Shown here: positions 38,315 through 48,738 of the stretch, in pieces | Layout: every line of letters starts with the position of its first letter | Numbering within the stretch: the stretch's first letter is position 1 | Notes under the pieces: generated by a model | What the model saw: the letters and a program-made list of their open reading frames with translations, nothing else | Database searches by the model: none | What the model was told of the DNA's origin: nothing | Position numbers and translations under genes: made by a program | NCBI RefSeq assembly: GCF_043641665.1 | Contig: NC_092192.1 | Span: forward strand, 20,566,978 to 20,630,977 | DNA: 64,000 bases | Source: Enoplosus armatus | Lineage: Eukaryota > Chordata > Actinopteri > Centrarchiformes > Enoplosidae | Reading direction: 5' to 3'

Positions 38315-40600
38315 TTTATTCTCACAGAGACATCACTGTGAGGTGAAACTATTTCTGAAATACCCACCCACCTGAGATGACTCATGATCTCTCTGTTCAG
38401 TGTCATTAAGAAAATTCTCTTTCCATTTCCTGGCCTCTGCATCCAATCCTAGTTTGAATCATGAGAATTTTTTAGCCCCTGTAAAACAAAGACAGAGCTC
38501 TGAGTCAACAGGCAAACATAATAAGAGCTTTTAACATATTACATTGCCAGCACTCGTGTTACACTTATCAGTAATATTTGAAACGAGGGTAGATTTGGCA
38601 TAATGGCAGGAAGGCTCATAAAGGCGAGCCGGTCCCCTGTGATTGTAATCTAGGAGAGAGTTCCTGTAAAATTAAACCATGGTTGTAGGGGGAGAGACAA
38701 ACATGCCTCTGGTTCCTTTGAAGTGGAGAATCAGCGTCCAAAAAAGGAATAAAAGATGACAAAATGTCAGTGTGAAGCTGATGGTCTATAGACAGAACCT
38801 ACGTGCCCAGACAGCAATTACTGAGACACATAGCATACATCCAGACATCGTGTTTGATCTCAGTGCTTCATCCTCTCACACAGACGATGTTGTTCCATGT
38901 GAAACTGTGCAGGGTTCTCATTTTCATTTGCGTGTTCGTCTCTGTCGTCATTTCATTTGAATTAAAAATAATGTGCAGCGAGAGATCCGGACGCCGATTG
39001 TTTGGCAGCGTGGCTGTAATCACAGACTTGTGGTCGCTCTCAAATCTGATAATGACCATTTAAAATGGAGAACAGCGGCTCGTTCATAGCTGCTGCTGCC
39101 GCTGCTGCTGCTGCACAGGCCCGTGAAAACGACTGGTAGCCATTTTCTGTCGGTGGCAGACGTATAAATACATATCTTGAAGCCAGCCATGCCATGCGCT
39201 TGAAGCCAAACCACGACATGCTCTTGATGTTTCATCACAATCACCGCTTCAAACGTAGGGATCCCTGTGATCTAATTACATGTAACCACATTTTGTACAT
39301 TTGCAACTAATTTTAGACATGATTTACTGCATTTCCGAGATACTCCCGCGGCACTGTACAGCTAAAAAAAGGGAGCCTCTAACTTGATGAACACATGGTC
39401 ATATAGGCTGCTCTTTCTCCCAGGCCCTTTGTGACCACAGCCTTTATCCTCTGTAGCTGAACCAAGTGGCTGCGTTTTAACCGGCCACCTGAGGCCAATC
39501 CCTCCCACCCCCTGATGGTACTTCACATTTTTTGTGCTGTATGTCAGTGTGTGCATGAACAGATATGTCAAGCCCGGCACAAGTTGCTGTGGATAAATCA
39601 TTTTCTGCTAAATGTAAACATTTCAGTTTGACCAGGCCGAGCAGCTGACAACTGCAGTTTGGAGAGAAGTGCCGATGTGTTGACTCCGATGGGTGAGAAT
39701 TTGTTTTGCCACTTGAATTCTCAGGCAACTGTATATCCCATTTCCCATGACTTCATGTTTGTATGGCCGGTCCAAGCCAACCAGCGGACCCTCTGTCCCT
39801 CTGTTACCGAGGGATGGATTAGCATCTCAGCTATGAGCTAAGTCTGTTTTCTGCTCTGCAGTTGCTCGGGCTGAACTGGCAGGCAAAGACTTTGCAATGT
39901 GACTCTATTGTACATCCATTGACCCCCCAGCCAGTGGGTTAATGCTCATTAGACAAGCTATAGGATGCAAGGGTTTCCACTATTAGAGGATTTTCCAGGA
40001 GTGTTCAGCATTAGATCAGGACTCGCTCAATGTAAGGAGATTGAGGCAAGGAAGGATGAGCGCTGCTGCTTCTCAGGTAAATATTACTTTCAGGCCTGCA
40101 GTGTGAATCTTAACAGGATAGTGTCCCACCTTAAATCTGTGTGATCCCTTTTTAAATACACACTCTCTGGCATCAACACTGGGAAATGACTAGAGGGTGG
40201 CCCCTTAGTGCGAGACGCTGAGCTCTGCCAGCTCCAGCAGGGCTGTGGAGAAAGAGAAATGCCTCCAGGGCTCGGTAAAGTTATCACAAAATTATAAACG
40301 TGGTTGTCATGATTTATGTCTGCAGTGTCCGGGTGGAAACTAGATCTGAGGCGTGTCAGGGTGGGCCACATAGAGCTCAAAGCTCAAACTGAAGGCCGAA
40401 TGACCCAAAGTGCTCTTTATATTAGCAGCTGACCTCCCTTCAGACCAGCGGAGTGGGAGTTGATCCAACAGGAAGACAGCGCCTGTGGGCTGAGGAGGTG
40501 TATGCCGCTCATAAAGGAGTGTTTTGTTTTTCCTCCCCTCACGGTAGCAGCACCCTACTGGGGAATTCATTAGGGGCTGACATCATCTCAGTCAGTACAG
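38315..40600. other. Non-coding DNA before the CpG-rich block
   Basis: No exon or repeat family recognised. Includes a short CTG/CCG run near 39093 (gctgctgctgccgctgctg) and ordinary AT/GC mixed intronic DNA. Confidence 0.55.
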
Positions 40601-40667
40601 AGTGAAAGAAAGAATATCTTTCTGCCTCAGCTCTCCCCTCCCTCCCTCCCTCCCTGCTTTCTCTTCT

Positions 40668-40670
<3 letters not shown>

Positions 40671-40712
<42 letters not shown>
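40671..40712. repeat. (CT)21 tract at the left edge of the CpG block
   Basis: Perfect CT run preceded by ctccctccctccctccc. It lies just upstream of the densest CpG stretch and may act as a GA-rich promoter element. Confidence 0.95.
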
Positions 40713-40716
<4 letters not shown>

Positions 40717-40923
40717 CCTTATCTAGCCGTGGTGTGCTGCCGTCTCTCCTTTTGCGCGCCATTTACGCAAAAGGTCAAAGCGCTGATGTGCGCCTCTGCA
40801 ATCGAGCTCCAAGCTTTTCGGAAGCCCCAAAAAACGCGAGCGTGTTTGTCTTCTGAGGGAGCGCGACTAAGGTTGAATCCAAGTCCGCCTGGAAATCAGG
40901 AAGTGGGAGGACCCGACCGTGAA

Positions 40924-40968
40924 GGCGGCGGCAGCAGCAGAAGCAGCAGCGGCGGCGGCGGCGGCGGC
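40924..40968. repeat. GGC/GCA trinucleotide tract
   Basis: ggcggcggcagcagcagaag then (ggc)n, inside the candidate 5' exon. It would make a stable leader structure. Confidence 0.9.
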
Positions 40969-41368
40969 ACTCAGGCAGTCAGTCGCTGGATGAATGGGAG
41001 TTTGTCTGGTGCTTGGGAGCGGATGGGGAGAGGCTCTTGTGTGCCCGCGACCGGGATCCGGCAGTCAGGCTTTGCAGCTGAACGCACAGCGACAGCGGGC
41101 TTACACCTTGTGAATTCGTGCTCCCGGGTCGTGTGATTTGCCCCCCCCCTTCTCTGTCTCCACAGAGGAAACTGGCAGTGCGCTTTGTTGGATTGGTTCG
41201 CTCCGTCGGACGCAGCAGCCGTCTGTCTGCTCACCGACACACAAACCCTCCCGGATCCTGTTTGTTGCTTCTCGCGGATATTTCCGACAGGAGAATACAC
41301 GTGAAAGAAAAAAAAAAAAAAAATCACATTGTGTCCAGAGCAAGGAAAGAAAGGTGGATCAAGGGATT

Positions 41369-41378
41369 CCCCCCCCCC

Positions 41379-41411
<33 letters not shown>

Positions 41412-41412
41412 G
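41369..41412. repeat. C21 followed by (CT)11
   Basis: A polypyrimidine run inside the candidate 5' exon; an A16 run lies at 41308-41323 just before it. Lengths are prone to sequencing error. Confidence 0.95.
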
Positions 41413-41558
41413 TCGCCTCGGTGCTGTTGCAGAAGCTCTCCGTGGTGAGACACATGGTTCCCTTTGTCCAAAAGGCGCAGTAGCTTTGTGAACGGCTTTG
41501 GATTCTTCTTTTTTTTTTTTTCTTTCTTTTTCCTTGGAAAGGCTCCTTCTCTCTCCGC

Positions 41559-41621
41559 ATGGCTGTCCTCAATTTAAACGGAGTAGACTTCGCCGCCTCT
41601 TGTGTGGATTACATTATTTGA
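41559..41621 (+). other. Possible upstream ORF in the candidate 5' exon, 20 codons
   Basis: An ATG in a moderate context (ccgcATGG) opens MAVLNLNGVDFAASCVDYII and stops with TGA 91 bases before the proposed donor. If the leader is real, this would be a short upstream ORF that could reduce translation of the main product. It is not similar to anything I recognise and may be chance. Confidence 0.2.
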
Positions 41622-41732
41622 AAAGCAGAATGTGAAACGAGGCCATATTTACCAGACCGAGAAAGTAATACCCTGACTTATTTGCCTTCTCGCTAACCTT
41701 GCCACATCAAAGGTATGCGCGCTGGCTCTCTC

Positions 41733-41734
<2 letters not shown>

Positions 41735-41774
<40 letters not shown>
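41735..41774. repeat. (GT)20 microsatellite just after the candidate donor
   Basis: A near-perfect GT dinucleotide run starts 22 bases inside the proposed first intron. Intronic GT runs close to a donor can bind CELF/TDP-43-type proteins and alter splicing; that effect is inferred here. Confidence 0.95.
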
Positions 41775-41775
<1 letters not shown>

Positions 41776-42900
41776 AAAATGGTCAGAGTGGGATTTTTCT
41801 AATAGTAACTATTTTCATGCCTCCTCTTATTGCTGTCATTTGTTCTGCAGCTTTCATTGTTGACATGCTGTCAGCCTTGTATCAGTGAAAGAATGGTTTT
41901 ATGTCTGACAAAACATTCATTTAGTTAGTCTGTTGTCGCTCTCTTTTCTTCAGATTTGGTTATTAATAACACTCCACTTCAGACACGAGCTGTCACTGGA
42001 CGCACATTTACAATATTCCTGTCATTGAGGTTATTGCATCACAAGGAAATATCACCCTGCTGTCAAAGTGTAATGCCATAACGCCACATTTTGTTGCTCA
42101 GAATCGAGCATGAAGTACATCCGAGGCGAGTGGCAGAGCCAGTGATCAGAAATGTGTTTTATTCCGAGAAACCTGTCTTGTCAGTCCTCTTCCCATGTGC
42201 AGCTTGACGGGTGTTGTCCTGTGTCTCTCCTGCCCCTGCAACCTGTAGTTACTTTGTAATATTACAGCCGTTCACCGAATTGTCGTGGCTGAAATGTAAT
42301 GAACCTGTGACTTAGTGCTTTCACCTAAATAAGCCTTTTCTTATCTAATTCAGGTTTAAATCCCATCACTGCACAGTTTATTGTAATGCAGCGTTGCTGC
42401 TGGTGCTCCTGCAGGAAGGATGGAGGTGCTTTGTCGCGGAGCAACAGTGCCATCCAGTGGCCTGAATGCGAAGAGCCGCTTGTTTTGTTTCAGTCTGATA
42501 GCCAATATTGGTTTGGATCACGATGCTCAGGTTACCCAAATGATTATGGGCATCATTTGGCCATGACGGGATGCCGACACTGAATGTGTCTTGACTTGAA
42601 TGGGAATCAAATAAAAAATTAAATGAGAGCATCGACTGAGTACACGTTGTGAGAGTTATATATGAACACCACATCATAAATCTTCCCAGGGTACATTCAG
42701 GATTAGGCTTACTTTAAAACTCAAGTGTAACAAATATTAACCATAAACCAATCATGTCCTCTCAGTCAGCAGTCAGTTCTCTGAGTCCCCAGAAAATCTA
42801 GGGAGGGGGTTTGGACATTTTGGTGGGAAATGATATTGCATTCAGGTTATGTGCTTCACTGTATGTGATATTTAGCTCATTCCATTCTCCTCTTTTCCAG

Positions 42901-42949
42901 GTCTCCGATGCCGGCTCAGAGAAATTTTTCAGCACAGCTGCAGTTAAAG
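42901..42949 (+). CDS. auts2: AUTS2-family 49-nt coding exon (internal exon, partial gene)
   Basis: Very short coding exon, invisible to a length-limited ORF search. It lies between a good acceptor (ctcctcttttccag, AG at 42899-42900) and a donor (AAAG|gtacag, GT at 42950-42951). In phase 0 it reads VSDAGSEKFFSTAAVK plus one leftover G. Human AUTS2 has ASDASSEKLFNTVIVNK at the equivalent place, just before the segment matched by the exon at 62472. Adding the leftover G to TT of the downstream exon gives an uninterrupted VKVPDFGIDVLP, colinear with human VNKDPELGVGTLP. Matching phase, order and strand together make this much stronger than the short match alone. The upstream coding exon (human ending in DSDSDQEEK) was looked for in the window and not seen. 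Confidence 0.85.
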
Positions 42950-45900
42950 GTACAGACTTTTTTTTCCTCCTACCATGCTGAAATGTTGTGCATATGGTGG
43001 TGCAGGTGTATTGCCACACCCCGGGTGTTACTACCATGTTGAAATTGGTATGCATTGTCCCAGTGAAGTGATTGTCATATTTACGTATGCTCATTTAATG
43101 CAACAGCAATAATGCATCACATCCACAAAGCTGAGTCAGTTTGCCCAAGGTGCACAGGTATGAGGTACGGCTCTGCTTCCTCGACACCTAGACAGTGTTT
43201 CGTCATCTGGAACCAATAAACTGTGAAAACGTAAAAGGTCATGTAGGCTTTTGTCTTTACATGTATGTGACATGTGACATGAGGCAGTGTGCGGTTTTGT
43301 GACCCTTTGTTGTAAATGTGCTGAGATGCACCAGGAGTTGTGCTGCAGCCAGAGGAGGAGGAGGAGGAGGAGGACTAATGCTGCAGGGAATGAAGTAAGA
43401 GCAGGAGAGGCATCTGTTTATGGCCTCAGTGTGCCAACACCACATGTGACCTCATTATCAAGTCACTAATTTGCTGTTAAAAACAGCCCCATTTTCTCCG
43501 TCTCAGGGATAATGGAGGTGCCCTGCGTGAATGGACATTCCTCTGTAATGGGGGGGAGTTACCATGCAGGGCAGGAGGGAGGCTCAGAGACGAGGGTTAT
43601 GACCCCTTCAGGGCTGTGGCAGAAACTGGGCCGATTGCTGATGATAGGTCCTTGTACACACCCCCCATTTCCCACATTCTGGCCTTTGATTCCCTCCAGG
43701 GCTTGATTTGTGGCGTCCATTGGGGGGGCTCAATGGCCATGCTTGACAGGGAGGTTTCCTTTTGAACGTGCTTCTCTGTGGACTGATTTGGTTCCCTTGA
43801 AAGGATTAAGGCCCCTTTTGTGCAGCCTAAATCAACAGAGGGCCCCCCTCTCTCCTCCTCTCTGAAAGGACCTGACTGGGGAAACAGTACACAAAATACG
43901 CTTTCTCTCTGCTGCATGATAGTCCACTCTCTTGGCCCCTATTCCCATTTAAATACCCCCTCTTTTCTTCCCTTTTACCATCTCCATCCCCTCCTCCTCT
44001 CCTGGCTGCCGCCATTGCAAAAGGCAAGTAAAAGAATCCAGGTGCAGGGAGAGCCAGGACCTCAGGTATTTTTATGGAGGGTGGTGTTGAGATTAAAAGA
44101 GTTGGGTGGGTTTTGTTGGAGTGGATTACTCTTATTATTCTAATGCAACCAAACCCCGGTGCAAGCAACAGGTCCAACAAAAATGGGCGAAAGAGGATCG
44201 TTTGTGGGACGACGCGAGTCAATATTTGCTTAAAGACAGGTGTCTGTTTGTTTGACATGCGTGCGCTTTCTTATCGGTACACACACAATGCTCTTTGGGC
44301 TTCAGTGTTCAGCATGTGGCTGAGAAAGACATGACAGGCCCTGATGGCAAACAGATCCCAAAGAAAGCAACGGTTAGTTTATTATATTGAGCTCTGCAAT
44401 GAAGGAATAGTTATGGTGTGAAACTATAACCCTGATGCTGCAGAGCAACTTAGTGTTCCTCTCAATTCAGGAAAATGTCAGTTAAAAGATATAAAATGTA
44501 TTTAAATCAAACTTCATTGACACATTTAAGAAACAATGTACCAAAATTAGCTTGACATTTCTAGGACAGAATGTTTATTATTCCTTGTAAATGAGCCAAA
44601 ACGTATTTCAGACTCCCTGCCATTATTCTTAATAATACTGAGACTGAACATAGGTAAGACACTCGAACATACCTTAAACCAACTAAGCACTGAGGAGGCC
44701 ATTGTAATTCAGCTGCTGATGTGCAGCTTTGGTAATGACTGTTAGCTTTTTTTTTCTCTGCAGCAAGACTGGAAATCAGCCCAGGGCAACCTCGGGTCTC
44801 TTTGAAGACTTAGTGCTGGTCCCTCATCTTTTAATCTCACAGCCTTCTCACCTACTCAATAATTACAGTTCCATGCTTCCTCAAAAGCCACAGTGTTTTT
44901 TTCCCCTTTCTGCCCGGGGCCTACACTGCATTTCAAAATGAAAATCCAACTGATGAGAATGCGGCTTTTGTGTTTTCAGACGTTGATTTGTTTTCTTCCC
45001 CCCCTTGTGTCAGCGTCACCTCAGGGCCGTCGGTGTCAACTCTGCATAGTTGTCTGATGTGGAGCTCTAAGCCGCCATCACTCTCCGCTTGCCTCGCTGT
45101 TTTTCTCCCTCCTTCCTGCTCACTCTGGGTTCAGTTTGCCCGGGAATGGATTTCATTAACTAAGAGTCATTAAATGTTAGCTCTAATTACCGCGGTTGTT
45201 AATGTGCCTGCAGGTGTCAGCTAGCAAACCTGATTCATTTGCTCTGCGGGAGAGTAAGCACCAGTCAAAAAAAGATGTGGTGCCGTCTGTTGGCCACCAG
45301 TGAAATAAACAACTTCTCTAAAAGTCTAAGCCGCTTCCAAGGTGCCATGGGTGGAAATCGGTAACCAAGCCTGATTAAGGCTGTGACTGCTGTCCAGGGA
45401 ATGGATTGAAGTGCTGGGTCGCACAGATACTCATGATGACAGACCAGCACAGTGTGTCACCACAGAGGCCTGCAGACAGATCTATCAAATGATTACAGCT
45501 GTGTCCCAGGGCAGTAATATCTTGTCACACGGTTACATTCCCATCCTTTATGATATTGTCAATCCACAAGCCGTTCCGGAGACTCAGCTAGGTCATTGGA
45601 GAGCAGAGACTAAGCTCACTGTGCATTGTTTGTTGAGCGTAGCCCCAGCAGCAAGATTAAGATAATACTGCATGACATTTAAAAAGCTCTGCACTGCCAT
45701 TTATCAAGAGTAGGCTTTAACATTTTCTCATCAGCGAGCTGTTGAGTCTGGTATGTGCCTCTAAAGATGGAGTCTATTTAGAGAAGAAAAGATGTTTTGG
45801 ACTAAAGCTAAAGCTGTTACAATCTTAAAGCATTTTTAATTGCCTTTCACCTGCATACACATTACCAAAGTCACAATTAGAAATGACTTCATCATGTGAT

Positions 45901-48684
45901 TTGTCAGTTTAATTGCACAGATCATTTGGTAGATGTATGGGAGAAGCTGGTCCCTCGTGGGACATCTCCTGCAGCTGTGTCTACGATGTGAGACAGAGTT
46001 CAGCGTGGGGGTGAATTGAAGTGCACAGTGTAGTGATTCTCACCCCCCCCCCCCAGCACAACACTGCTTTCACCATTCTTTTACTGGAGTTAATGTGAAA
46101 ATGAAGCGGTGCTACAGCGAGACCCGGGGCTGACGCCAGCGTGAAGAGCGCCGCTGGTGAAGTGTGTCGGGCTTGAGTGCGTCTGTCACCAGGGGAGAGA
46201 ATAATGTGCAATGTGGAAGGTGTAATTTGCAGCGCTGATGGCATTGTTTAAAAGAATTGTGGAAAGAGAAAAGCGGAGGTGAACTTTTGTGGCAGATATC
46301 AGAGCTGAAGAGCTCCCTGGATTGTCATAGAGAGCTCTGCTGGCAGCAAAATTGCCTGTGAGCATATTATTGCTGTGTGGGAGGGAGCTGAGGGCTTGTT
46401 TTTCTCTCTCTGCCTCATTCTCTCTCGTTTTCCTGAGAGGTGGACTGGTGATAGAGCTGCGTGTACTTCCAGGCTGTAGGCCGCCACCTGCTGTAATCTC
46501 AAGTGATGTAGAGAGCAACAATCACGCCACAAATCACCCAGGCAGCTCCCTAACTCATTCAGCGGACTGGAAAGAGAAGGTTGGCCTTTCACAGCACCGG
46601 TGTTGGTTTACTGCCCTGGGCTCCCTGCACTGCCCTCGTGCTGACCTCTGCCGTCTGTGTGGGTTTGTGTGTCAAGTAATCAGGGCCGCCTGTGGAACTT
46701 GACCTGATGCGCAGGGGAAAGATGACCTGACTGACATTGGCCTTCCTTGCGTTCTGAACGGCTGCAGTCAAGGACGGCCTCTTTTTCCCTGCCAGGGGCC
46801 AGGAGGTCACAGAGGGGTCGCTGCCCCCTCCTTCCAGAGACACAACTGCTGAAATAAAGCATTGTTGTTGTTTTGGCTCAAATCAAAATGCTCTTTTGAT
46901 ATTCAATAGCTGTGCATGTTTTGAGTAATAAGACAAGGATCTGAAGGGTTCCAGTCTGAATGAATCCAGGCGTATCCCCAGTGGCCTTTTGTTGGTTACC
47001 TGTCCCCTGCTAGGAGCATTTAATGTATCTCTAAGGGGTAAAGGAAGCTCAATATCCTGTGCTGCACAGAGGGAAGCCCCCCCCACCCCCACCGTTTTCC
47101 TCTGCATGGCTGCAACTACAGAGGGAGAGGCTGTATTTCATGACCATGAAAGGGGCCGTTCCAGCCATGCCTCATCTGCTGACACAGCCAAACAAAGGTT
47201 AACAAATCAAGGGTAGCAGAGACCTGATTTACTGCCTCACTGCTGCAAACAATGCCCCAGCCCCCCACGTCTACAGCTCACATTGACTGTGTCTGTCTGT
47301 TGGCAGAGAAATAAGGCAACATTTCCAACTGCACATATTTCAAAATCACATTTAAATGTTCCTATTGATCACAGCTCATTAGTCCTGGTCTGACCTGCAA
47401 GGGACTGGACTTCCAGACTTGGTTAGGTTTTAAATGGGTCTTACTTACTTACTTAGCCTTATGAGGGCTTTCTGTCAACATAGAGAGCACAACTGGGAAA
47501 ATTGGTTTGCTGAGTGCAATGAATCAGCTAAGAAGACTAACATAAACTACAAAGTGATTCAGTGACCCGTCAGTCAGATCATTGTGTATCCTGATTAATA
47601 CATACACTGCATACATAACACATTTTGTTTTAACTACAATTGGTGTCTTTTTCCCCGTCATCAATCACCTGTTACAGTCATAACATATGCAATCAGGTCT
47701 AATTATGGATTTTCTGGCAGATAACTCGGGTAAACACTGAGTGCGAGACCTCGAGTCTAGCTGGTGCCCACTTGGTGGAAGTTTGTTGATCGAGGGTCAG
47801 TTTTAAGGAGATGTTGTGAATGGGCCTGTTGGTGCACACACATGCAGCAGTGTGGGCCAGTCTCCTTCCATTCCCTCCAGCAACACAAAGAGGGTCATTC
47901 AGAGTTTGTTCCCCCTGTCCCGAGGTTAGAGACTAAGTAAATCCATCCATCTTAATGCACTTATTTCAGCACCAGGAGAGCTGGAGGGAGACTGTGTAAA
48001 CACTCCTATATCCGACATGCCACGCTAAACCCAAAGAGCCTGGAACCCATCAGGCCAAAATTAAAGGTCTACATCTCAAACACAAACATTTAAATGGGCC
48101 GCACTCCAGAGATCAAAGTGAAAGGCCTTAATTTTCCTGCTGGCCCCCCCTGCGTCTGCCACACTGAGATATGTGGCGGTTTAGCAGCCAGTCAGGGTTG
48201 AATGGTGAGCAACTGTATACTGTACATGTCTGTCACTCGCAGGTCTCTCAGGTAATGCTCTGTGGCATATATTTTTGTTGGTCTGGTTAAAGTAGAAGGA
48301 TTTATGTAAGTGCTCATTCAAAGACAATGTTGAGGATTATACTGAGAAAGATTTCCTCATGTTTTTACTGTTTAGCTCCCACTAAATCCACTTTTACTTC
48401 CAAATGAAGGGTTGTGGGAAAGTCTCGATAAATAAATAACCCTATTGCAATTTTCAAAGCAAGCATCTTCCACTTTTAGGGGTCGTATTGTCACTGTGTC
48501 TTTGTTGGAGACACGATGGAGACGCTACAGACTAGTGGAAGTGGAGGGGCGGGCGGAGGTGTTGAAAGCACCAGTCTCCTCCCAGGAGAGGTCCTCCCCT
48601 CCATCACCATCACCAGCCTCCACTGATCCAATGTGACATCAGCCACTCTCCTGCCAACTGTGCAGCATTAACAGGGTCAAAGCA

Positions 48685-48685
<1 letters not shown>

Positions 48686-48725
<40 letters not shown>

Positions 48726-48738
48726 CACATACACACAC
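48686..48738. repeat. (CA)n microsatellite, interrupted
   Basis: CA run with single cgca and cata interruptions, in the intron between the two AUTS2 exons. Confidence 0.95.

Larger units (their letters stand above)
40600..41300 (+). promoter_or_regulatory. CpG-rich candidate internal promoter
   Basis: This is the densest CpG cluster in the window, especially 40737-41290, with cgcgcc, acgcgagcg, gagcgcgac, ccgaccg, a GGC/GCA repeat and cgcgaccggg. It stands out sharply from the CpG-poor intron on both sides. Upstream are ctcc and (CT)n tracts at 40640-40712, of the kind found at core promoters. A ttttgcgcgccattta stretch at about 40749 resembles E2F-type and YY1-type (GCCAT) motifs. No convincing TATA box was seen. 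It lies on the AUTS2 strand, 1.2-2.2 kb before the 49-nt coding exon, and ends in a spliceable donor at 41712. AUTS2 loci are known to use alternative start sites. The call is inferred from composition and could instead be an unmethylated enhancer or a bidirectional start. Confidence 0.5.
40740..41712 (+). other. Candidate non-coding first exon (5' UTR) ending in a splice donor
   Basis: The block right of the CpG promoter ends at ACATCAAAG|gtatgcg (GT at 41713-41714), a good donor. The left edge is an estimate because no start site can be read from sequence. Joined to the 49-nt exon at 42901, the frame reads back to a TGA at about 41674 with no ATG between. Joined directly to 62472 it meets a TAA at about 41694. 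The exon is therefore untranslated with respect to AUTS2, and any protein would start in exons beyond the window. Internal simple repeats (GGC/GCA, C21, CT11, A16) suggest a structured leader. A polypyrimidine/cacag acceptor-like site ends at 41165, so 41166-41712 could also be a separate internal exon. Confidence 0.4.

Noticed and set aside
40971..41491. Several frames of 117-166 codons on both strands in the CpG block
   Set aside because: They depend on C21, CT and A16 runs that translate as Pro, Leu/Ser and Lys strings. Run lengths are unreliable and no homologue is recognised.
43827..44258. 143-codon minus-strand frame near the 49-nt exon
   Set aside because: Composition-driven, antisense to the intron, with no recognised motif.
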